From Zygnema cylindricum (lineage: Eukaryota; Streptophyta; Zygnematophyceae; Zygnematales; Zygnemataceae), in NCBI GenBank assembly GCA_037447655.1, contig JBBHKE010001540.1:1-25942 (forward strand): 25,942 bases of DNA. Direction: 5' to 3'. Position numbers and translations under genes: made by a program. The notes under the pieces were generated by a model. It made no database searches, was not told the origin of the DNA, and was given only the letters and a program-made list of their open reading frames with translations. Below, piece after piece: positions 18,817-25,942 of the stretch (within the stretch, counting starts at the first letter, position 1; each line of letters opens with the position of its first letter).

Positions 18817-20893
18817 GAGTTCTTTAGGGTAAAAACCTGTGGGCTTTCGGTTTTTTTGGGATGCCGAGGGGAGGAGGGAGAGAGCAGCCCTGTGAAAGGA
18901 GTCATCATCCTGAGAGTCCATGGAGAAGTTTGTTTCAAAGCTGTTCGGCATTCCTGGCGCAAATTTTCTGAGTATCTCTTTTTGTGATGGGCCTATTTCT
19001 GCCACTTATGATCCGGACAGTGATTCAAAAGAGTGTCCTGGAGGGGCTCATAATGGCTGGTAGAGTGCTGTGGCATCAACTCTGGTACTGTAGTATTTTT
19101 TGCACGTCTTTTACCTTCCAAAGCTTTCGTGGAGAGGATACGGGCCCATTGATGCCTCCTAGAGTGTGGGTGGAAGAGCGTCTCGATCAGAAGATGTACA
19201 AGACAGTTTGGACAGTAGTGATCCTTAGTTCTGATATGTGTGGGTTGTATATTTCAAGAAGCAAGCATTGGTCATGACCATTTTGTTCGCTACACAATAA
19301 GCTCACTATGGAGGACTGGTAAACGTCATTTCAATTACATTTGTAAGCACAGGATGTTGTTATTTCTATTTGCAAATGTTTTTTTCTTAAAAGTCACATC
19401 ACCTCAACAATGTGATTCAGTTTAGTTAAATGGTTGTCTGTTATTAAAGTTTGTGGCTGGAAGAGGCATTGTTTGTTTGTAATGCAATAATAGTGGATGT
19501 AGCCATGATGCACTGGAGCACATCGTTGTGGTCAATTATTGACTTTGTTGCGACCAATTTCTGAGGTATAGATGGGAATTTCTTGTGAGTGTGTTCAGAA
19601 GACATGGCACCAGACAAAGGTGGTTAACACAGCGTGGACATACAAGGACAGTACCACCACATCATGATTCTTCCTTGTCCATGATGAAGCTCAAAATTGT
19701 CCTTATTTGATGGAAGGTCATACAAATATGTTCCTGATTTGCATATAAGATCCTTGCATTCCACGTTGCCTGAATTAGGAGTTATTGTGTATTTGTCTTC
19801 AAGCTAAAAATAGTCAATCGGAATTTTGCATCTAATTTTACCTACATTGTTAAGAGCAGGTCGATGTGTCAACTTTCCTGCTATCATCTTCAAAATCGTA
19901 ACAGCACGCCTCAGTCAAATTTTCAGCAAACCACTAACTGTAGCTGCAATAACTATCACCATTAGAAACAGTTATCTAACAAGACTTTTTTCGGAGACAC
20001 ATCTTCCCAAAAACAGACCACAAAAAACAGATTTCTGAGCTTATTTTCCTCTTGACTGATGGATGTGTACGGTGCACAAAGTAATTTAAAGCAGAAAAAG
20101 AATGGATACCTATGCACGTCTTTTGTACTGAGAAATGTCTATCTGTCGCTTACTTCAGATGTGAACTTCTACACCTTTTTCTTTTGGGACAGAAAAGAGG
20201 ATAGTAAGCAGATATGTTTACCTAGAGACAGGAGCCAGAGGAGGCAGATATTAGACAATTCTAGGCACGCACAAATGACTGCCTCGGACATTGTTCGAAG
20301 TGATAATCCGAGAAACAAAGCACATGCGATAGTTTGTGCCAGTCGACGCAAACAATGCACCGTAAAGCGTTTTTTGCAAGCAAACTGAACATGATTGCTT
20401 AAACCAAGCTGGCAATATTTACAATGGTCAATGTCTGGATACAAATAAGGAAAGGTGCTCTGCCAACCTAAAAGCCGAGAAGGCATTCCAAGAGGCCTCG
20501 CAACGAACTTATTCACTTGCTGTCATGCATTCTACAGTGTGGAGACAAGTCAACCAGGATAGATAAACCTCACTGTAACTGAAGCGATAATGGTCAGCTG
20601 TCCCAAAACTAAAATGTCTTCTTTGGAACTAACACAAGAAACATTCAAAAAATACTAGAAACACACAGTTGATCCACATTCATTGACTGGTCTAAGCCAA
20701 AAAACCACGGAATAACGTGTCAGCTGAGTCCTTGTTCATCTCTCTTGCCGCAAAATGAAACAGCCTCTTAAGTTCTAACGAGTTTGTAAAGAAAACCACC
20801 CTCTTGAAATTTGAGATCACCCAGAACCAGTTGCCAAGGAAGAAAGAGTTCTCATGCGGTTTTGAACTATCCAAGAAAGTTATCGGACAGGTA
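18817..20893. other. Intergenic region between convergent genes
   Basis: This contains the 3' ends of the succinyl-CoA ligase gene (plus) and the thioredoxin y gene (minus). Open frames at 18984-19277, 20059-20388 (plus) and 20169-20516 (minus) lack recognisable domains and splice logic. No RNA gene or repeat of note was seen. Confidence 0.6.
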
Positions 20894-22890
20894 TTATTGA
20901 GAAGCTAGAACCCCCTCGATTGTCCTGATAAGGTCCGAAGGAGAAAGAACTCCTTCCTGCTTACCACCAAAATAGCACAAACTTAGACAATTCATGCTAC
21001 CAAAAACTTCTTACAAACTGATCCAACATAATCATTGATGCAGGACAGCTATATAAGAATCGTTTAAAAAAAAAATGTGAAGTCAAAACGCTGGACTTAC
21101 CAGGCGATGGATGGGACGGCCCTTCCGAAAAAGAACCAATGTTGGAAGAGCTTCAATTTGATGTTGAGAGGCCAAACGCGGATACTTCTCAGTATCGATT
21201 TTCACCTGCCATTGGTTTTTGTGCCATTAGTTTTTGTGCCATTAGTTTATCAGCCTGATACAAAACTAAATCAGTACTTCATTCGGAAGAATATCAGCAC
21301 AACACTATCGCCAAAGTTGTAGCCACCATTAAAAACAGTCAAGTTTCCAGTTTTCAATTTCCTTCACGAAGGATAAACGGGAACTTTTCTTAAGAGGAAT
21401 GCAAGAATGAGAACTTACAATACGTGCGAGATCCTTGCGTTGTGCAGAGACTTCCTGCAAAACTCCAGCCATTACCTTACACGGCCCGCACCTACATCCT
21501 CACCAACCATGTTTCTCAGAACTATACTCAATCCTCCAAAAAAACGCCCCCAAGAACACATAATACATATAAGTATCCGGCAAAAGTCAAACCTTTAACC
21601 TTTAACTGTTAGCGGCAAGGCAAAAAATGCAAAGAAACCCTTAGTATTCAGTGGGGAAAGGTAGGAAGCTGATAACTACCCTGCCCGTACTATTAGTATA
21701 AAGAAGTTATTAGTGTAAATGCGGAATTAGAACGTATAATTTTAATTTGGTGTTGGGAGACGTGGCAGATTATAGTTCACTATGTCATCAACACGAATTT
21801 GTGATTTTTGGTCAGAAAAGGGCGTGACTGAATTAGAGTTAATTAACACTAAAAGCGACGGGCCGTGTACTCGCATCACGCTAGGCTGAGTGAACAAACC
21901 AGGTAGCGTAGAAGTCCACGAGGACCACATCCTCCATGGCCAGCATTTCTTCAAAGGACGAAAATGTTCTTTGTGCAGCCTGGCCCCATGCGCGAAAAAC
22001 AAAGACCTGTCAGGCAGACTGTGCGCCAAACAAATAAAAAAACAAAGAAAAACTATGAATCAAACAAAAAACGGACAAGCATGAAGCACACTTTCTGATT
22101 CAAGCAAACATGTTAGTAACCGCTGAACTTCAAATGTTGGCCTTGGATGAAAGATGCTGAGAGGCTAGGACAAAGGAACTGAGAGACTGAACGTTGAAAG
22201 AGCAACAAGGCGACCTAAACCTTACTGTCAAGCAAAAACCTGAATTTAATCAATACGACGAGAAGATTGCTGAACCTCAAATAGACAGAGGCGAACAGTC
22301 GAAATAAACCTCCATTGTTGTTGGCAAAACACGGTAACCAATTTTTACGTGATGGAGACACACAAACCCTTTTCAGCAACGGCATAAGAAAACACAAGAA
22401 ACCCTACCATTCTATTTCAGAAACATTCCCAAAGTTGGCTTTTAAAAGTAACGAGTTTGTACCCTTGTGGCTTCTATCAATTCAGACAGCTTGGCCAAAA
22501 GAAAATCCTCTCGTAAGGGAATAATACGAACCCTGTAACAAGCTTCATTGTCGCAGTAATCATAGTATTCGTAAAGACACTGTAGGATTTTGTGAAAAAC
22601 GCAAATTCTTCTATACAATTAAAATGAGTACCGCGCCAGTGAAAGCGCTAGATAATTACCCTAACAAGAACCAGTCCTCTCACCTGCAACAAAACCGGGC
22701 GCTGCTGTTGAGGCTGTCTACTCTGCGAGAATCCGACCCCTTTAGAAAGCGCTTCTCTGCCACGAAGAGAAAAGACGGGAACTCTAAAAACGAAGCTGCC
22801 AATATTGCCATCTTTAAGTACTTCCATCCCCAACGATGAAGCTGAAGGGGAACATGTAGCAAAGGGAGAGGCTAGCATGAGAGAAGCCAT
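20894..22890 (-). CDS. Plastid thioredoxin, y-type (5 exons, complete)
   Basis: A small thiol-disulfide oxidoreductase of the chloroplast stroma; y-type thioredoxins supply electrons mainly to peroxiredoxins and methionine sulfoxide reductases. Minus-strand exons: 22890-22684, 21979-21900, 21491-21419, 21205-21101, 20956-20894, giving 175 residues in continuous phase. Residues 1 to about 68 form a Ser/Ala/Arg-rich transit peptide starting MASLMLASPFATCSPSAS. The thioredoxin fold follows: RTFSSFEEML, VLVDFYATW then CGPC (active site W96-C97-G98-P99-C100, with the Trp codon split by intron 2), VKIDTEKYP, IEALPTLVLF (cis-Pro141) and a C-terminal helix. An in-frame Met at 22983 would add 31 residues; the inner Met was preferred because it begins a typical transit peptide. 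VLVDFYATWCGPC and KIDTEKYP match plant Trx y closely. Confidence 0.95.
21687..21870. mobile_element. MITE-like inverted-repeat element, copy D (intronic)
   Basis: The left end starts GTACTATTAG, followed by AGTTATTAGTGTAAATGCGG. The reverse complement of the right end reads GTACACGGCCCGTCGCTTTT then AGTGTTAATTAAC. Length is about 184 bp, inside the thioredoxin y intron (21492-21899), 28 bases from the donor. This is the most diverged copy at the left end. Confidence 0.55.
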
Positions 22891-23032
22891 GGATACTGAG
22901 ACGCACACGAATCTATGAATCACAAAAAAGAAAGGTTGTTTAGTTCTTTTACGTCTCAGTGCCGTCTTCAGAGCGTCCTCCAATGCTAGATATTTTTACA
23001 CAAACGTCGCAATGTCCGAGGATGGGTATTTT

Positions 23033-23310
23033 CCATAGTTCAAAAGTAGGTGAAAGTAGGCCCATACAATATGCCTATTGTATGCAAAACATACAATATG
23101 ACGTTAAGACCCATATTTTATTCGGACCTATTCGGACCAATTAAAACATTCGGACCAAAAAATTGTATTTACACCGTCAGATTCGGACGATCGGACGGCC
23201 GCTGATCAAAATAGCGATATAAGAAGATCACATGAAAAGCCCATAACACAACTTACGATAAAGGTGCCGACCAAAGGCCTACCATAAAAACGCCTACTTT
23301 TGAACTATGG
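23033..23310. mobile_element. 278-bp MITE with 18-bp TIRs and TATTTT target duplication
   Basis: CCATAGTTCAAAAGTAGG at 23033-23050 is perfectly inverted at 23293-23310. Immediately outside, TATTTT occurs at both 23027-23032 and 23311-23316, consistent with a 6-bp target-site duplication. A further GTAGGCC motif is shared just inside both ends. The interior carries repeated ATTCGGACC motifs (about 23118-23158) and no ORF. The element lies about 140 bp upstream of the thioredoxin y start codon. Confidence 0.85.
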
Positions 23311-24176
23311 TATTTTTTGCAGTGTTTGGCTTTTTTGCTAACGTCCATGTTTCCTCCGCAGTAATTGTGGAAATTTAGTTCAGAGTTCAGACCCTGTTAA
23401 CCGTACGCTACATTTAATGCGAAGGTCACTCTAGATACGTTCAGCTGTTCGAAAACAATCGCGTATTTTGTACTTTTGTATCTGATGGGAACATTTATCT
23501 GCGCGACCCTTTAGGGCAGGTTTCATGCAATCCAATTTAAATTTGATTGGCAATAATAGAGTTGCGAGTTTATGAGCGGAAGGACCCAAATAGTCAAATA
23601 CCCAATTCTAGATTGATCATCTGTCATACAGCATCACCGACAACAGCTTTTACGTTGACTTTTCCAAATCTTTTTTACGGCGTGGCACAAAAATGATTTT
23701 TCCGGTTATATAAATATACACGCGTCGCACTTTTAGCTGATAGCCGTTTTACGACACTTAAAATTGGGCATTTTATCTGGCGCACGTTTCGACGTCGAAA
23801 ATGCAATTTTGGACTGGACTCCCCGTAAAAAAGGTCATGAGCTGTCGGGCCACTAAATAAATATGGATGCGCCATGGAAACCTGACCTGATCGGTTACAG
23901 CAGAATGGTGATGATTGTGCATTCGCCGAGAGGACATGGCACAAAAAGTGCCGCGAAAAGAATGCATGGACGAACTTTAAACTATTCGGTTACGATTTTA
24001 CGTCTACGTGGACAAGCATGGGGCCCACTGTACCATGCCACGTATACAACTCATTACAATGCAGAAATTTCCATGGAGCTCAACTTTGCAAGATTGTTCA
24101 AAGCAGCTCTTGGGAGTTCCTCCCGAGAACTATCAATCCATCCTTTCGCTACCGACAATGCCGTGCTGCCAGACGT
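23311..24176. other. Intergenic region upstream of the sugar transporter
   Basis: No gene was recognised. It contains a perfect 14-bp palindrome, TTTCGACGTCGAAA (23787-23800), and a TATATAAATA motif near 23708. The motif is about 575 bp from the transporter ATG, too far to assign as its TATA box without transcript data. Confidence 0.5.
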
Positions 24177-24284
24177 CCTTCACCTCCCTCTTCCCTTCCC
24201 AAACCCAAGCTCTTTCCTTCCTCTCTTCCCTTCCTCTCTCCGCTCTCTTCTCCATCTCCTCTCCGTCTCCTCACCTTCTCACCT
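24177..24284 (+). promoter_or_regulatory. CT-rich leader before the sugar transporter start
   Basis: About 100 bases of CTTCCCTT/CTCTCC pyrimidine-rich sequence lead directly into the ATG at 24285. Pyrimidine patches of this kind are common in plant core promoters and 5' leaders, so this is probably the 5' UTR and start region. Upstream in-frame sequence read from this tract is low-complexity Ser/Leu/Pro and is unlikely to be translated. Confidence 0.5.
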
Positions 24285-24585
24285 ATGGCTCTCCCTCCTT
24301 CCGACTGCTCTCCCTTCCCGATTAGCTCTAGCCGTTTGGCGTTTCTGGTCGCGGGCAGTGCGGCCGTGGGCTCTCTCCTGTTCGGCTACGACACGGGCGT
24401 CATCGGCGGCGCTCTCCTCTACGTGGTGCCGGCGCTGCACCTGGAGGACTCGCCCGAGCTGCAGGGCGCCGTGGTCAGCGCCGCCCTCCTGGGAGCTCTG
24501 CCAGGGACGGCTCTGGCAGGACCCGCATGCGACGCTTTTGGACGGCGGTCAGCGCTTCTGCTCGCGGCAGCACTCTTCGTATTAG
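24285..24585 (+). CDS. MFS sugar porter, first exon (partial gene)
   Basis: The exon encodes about 100 residues. A short Pro/Ser N-terminus leads into a first transmembrane helix (LAFLVAGSAAVGSLLFGYDT) that ends in the sugar-porter motif LLFGYDTGVIGGALLYV. An extracellular loop and second helix (GAVVSAALLGALPGTALAG) follow, then the cytoplasmic signature DAFGRRSALL and the start of the third helix. It resembles proton-coupled hexose/pentose/inositol carriers, and the GGALLYV-loop-GAVVSAALLGA arrangement also recalls tonoplast monosaccharide transporters; the substrate cannot be set from this part. The likely donor is GTCAGA after TTAG at 24585; a complete protein needs about 400 more residues, not found before the window ends. 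The exon is strikingly GC-rich compared with the other genes here. Confidence 0.8.
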
Positions 24586-24755
24586 GTCAGAAGAATGGCT
24601 GGCTGATTGAGAGACTCAAACTGTTCGTATTAGGTCAGGAGAATGGCTGGCTGATTGAGGGCGATAGTTCTTCTCATTAAGTGAGGAGAATGGCTGCTGA
24701 TGAGAGAGGCAACTGTTCGTACGAGATCAGGAGAGTGGCTGGCCGATGCAGGGGA
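24576..24755 (+). repeat. Four-copy ~47-bp tandem repeat spanning the exon-intron boundary
   Basis: Units begin at 24576, 24624, 24671 and 24716, with the core TTCGTATTAGGTCAGGAGAA then TGGCTGGCTGATTGAG. Units 1 and 2 are nearly identical and units 3-4 are diverged. Unit 1 contains the last coding bases of the transporter exon and its donor GTCAGA; unit 2 repeats it as GTCAGG and unit 3 has GTGAGG. Confidence 0.9.
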
Positions 24756-25942
24756 GCATAAGAAGTGACGGGGTGGTGTAGGGTTTTTGCTACTTGAAAA
24801 AGTGGATTGCATGTTTTTATGCATGTGCTGTTTTGAGTCTATTTGTGTTTCCTGACAGGTTTGGGTGCTGATTATTCGCTGCTGCCAATTTAGGATTTTT
24901 TTTTACAGTTTTGTGCTGTTTTTATTTTCTTTTTTAGGTCAGGATGGCTCTGTCCTTCTGCATTGTCCTCCTTAGAATTCTAGCGCGGGCATTTTTGATT
25001 TGACTGATCATGAACTGGACAAATATAAGAACACCAAAAGTTAGTTTTTCAACCTGCAGCAGCCAAATTCTTTTGGTCGGACTGGAAGAACCGGTAGCGC
25101 TGGAAGAAGATCAGATGGATCCATTTGGCAGACATACTTGCACAGTATATCAGGACTAGAGAGATAGAATACAACGCCTCTTCAAAATACTACAAGACCG
25201 AAGACCTAAAATACAATTGCCTCAGTTTGCAGGTGCCAAAGGTCACAAATACAAACTGCCAATAAAGCACAGGATTGTTATAAAATGACGAAAGCAAGAC
25301 TGGATGGAATCATAAACGTTTCAGCGTTAAAATACTGCACAATAAGCACAGACGTTATTGAAAATGTAATTCATTCATTTGCTGAAAAAGTGTAAAGACC
25401 CAGAAGAACTGAAAGGAACTGGTTCTAAATAAAGTATTGAGACTAGGACTGACATAATTTCCTAACTCGTAACCTGAAGTCTTCATTCTAATGATCGTCT
25501 CTTCTTTTAGTTCTTTCTACCTATTCTGACGCTGCCATGTGTCCTAGAAAATTTGCAGTTCAGCACTTAGGGTTCCCTGATGGGAAGGGAATCCTAGAGC
25601 CTCCACTTAGTGTTATAAATTCTGCTAATAGAGATATACAGAGTTACAGAGAATCAAAGTACCGTGCATGTAGGTTCATCAATGAACATGCGAAAATACA
25701 ATTTACAAGGTAAAAAAATAAAGCACAAGGTACCAAACTGAAAAGGCAAAACTGACGGAATTGAAATATAAATTATCAGTTGGACACATTATCGTAATTC
25801 TTATTTGAAGTGATGATCTGGCATGTAACCAGTCCGGAAAGGACTCATCAGGAGAGTGATTGGACTAGGGCTGAAACCCGTAGGAGGTTCAATTTCTGGG
25901 TGGACCGTCTTACTGGATGAATACACTGGGTATCGGGGCTGG
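24756..25942. other. Probable transporter intron or downstream region, no exon recognised
   Basis: AT-rich sequence with short T runs. No segment matching later sugar-porter motifs (e.g. PESPRWL, PETKG) was recognised on the plus strand. The final 130 bases (25810-25942) are more GC-rich and open in two frames, but were not identified. Confidence 0.5.

Noticed and set aside
18984-19277. Plus-strand 97-codon ORF downstream of succinyl-CoA ligase
   Set aside because: No recognisable motif and positioned in the expected 3' UTR or intergenic region.
20059-20516. Overlapping plus (109 aa) and minus (115 aa) ORFs
   Set aside because: No domain and no splice-site logic; the minus frame lies downstream of the thioredoxin y stop and is probably 3' UTR or intergenic.
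23863-24284. N-terminal extension of the transporter through the CT-rich tract
   Set aside because: Upstream frames translate into low-complexity Ser/Pro/Leu sequence; the ATG at 24285 directly precedes a normal transporter N-terminus.
25803-25942. Open frames at the right edge (e.g. GLGLKPVGGSISGWTVLLDE)
   Set aside because: Open in two frames, no recognised family, truncated by the window; could be an exon or repeat, but not supportable.
1-25942. CRISPR arrays, tRNA or rRNA genes
   Set aside because: No regularly spaced identical repeats, cloverleaf-like segments or rRNA-like sequence were recognised by eye; a tRNAscan or Rfam search could not be run.

Overview
The window is nuclear DNA from a green plant-lineage eukaryote. 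Every gene is split by GT-AG introns. One gene encodes a plastid y-type thioredoxin, another a plant-type mitochondrial succinyl-CoA ligase alpha subunit, and a third a Polycomb Su(z)12/EMF2-family protein. The long AT-rich introns and abundant small repeats fit a streptophyte alga or early land plant better than a compact chlorophyte genome. That placement is inference; the genus is not determined. All splice models below were built by hand from the sequence, with reading phase checked at every junction.

Layout from left to right: (1) 1-3323 is gene-poor, with a decayed mobile-element-like fragment at the edge, degenerate ATAATA-type repeats, a long polypurine tract, exact 39-bp direct repeats and TA microsatellites. 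(2) 3324-13546, minus strand, is an 18-exon Su(z)12/EMF2/VRN2-type gene (PRC2 subunit) with a C2H2 zinc finger and VEFS box; only the extreme N-terminus is not located. One of its introns carries a sense-oriented piece of mitochondrial ATP synthase alpha (atp1). (3) 13547-15173 lies between two divergent genes and contains a perfect 32-bp palindrome and a G-box. (4) 15174-18816, plus strand, is a complete seven-exon succinyl-CoA ligase alpha gene. (5) 18817-20893 separates two convergent genes. (6) 20894-22890, minus strand, is a complete five-exon thioredoxin y gene; a 278-bp MITE with 18-bp terminal inverted repeats sits about 140 bp upstream of its start codon. (7) 24285-24585, plus strand, is the GC-rich first exon of an MFS sugar transporter whose donor splice site lies inside a four-copy ~47-bp tandem repeat; no later exon was recognised before the window ends.

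The genes form no operon: they act in chromatin silencing, the TCA cycle, plastid redox control and sugar transport. What links the region is its repeat biology. A small inverted-repeat element family occurs five times, always within an intron of one of the three multi-exon genes, and one copy ends exactly at a splice donor.
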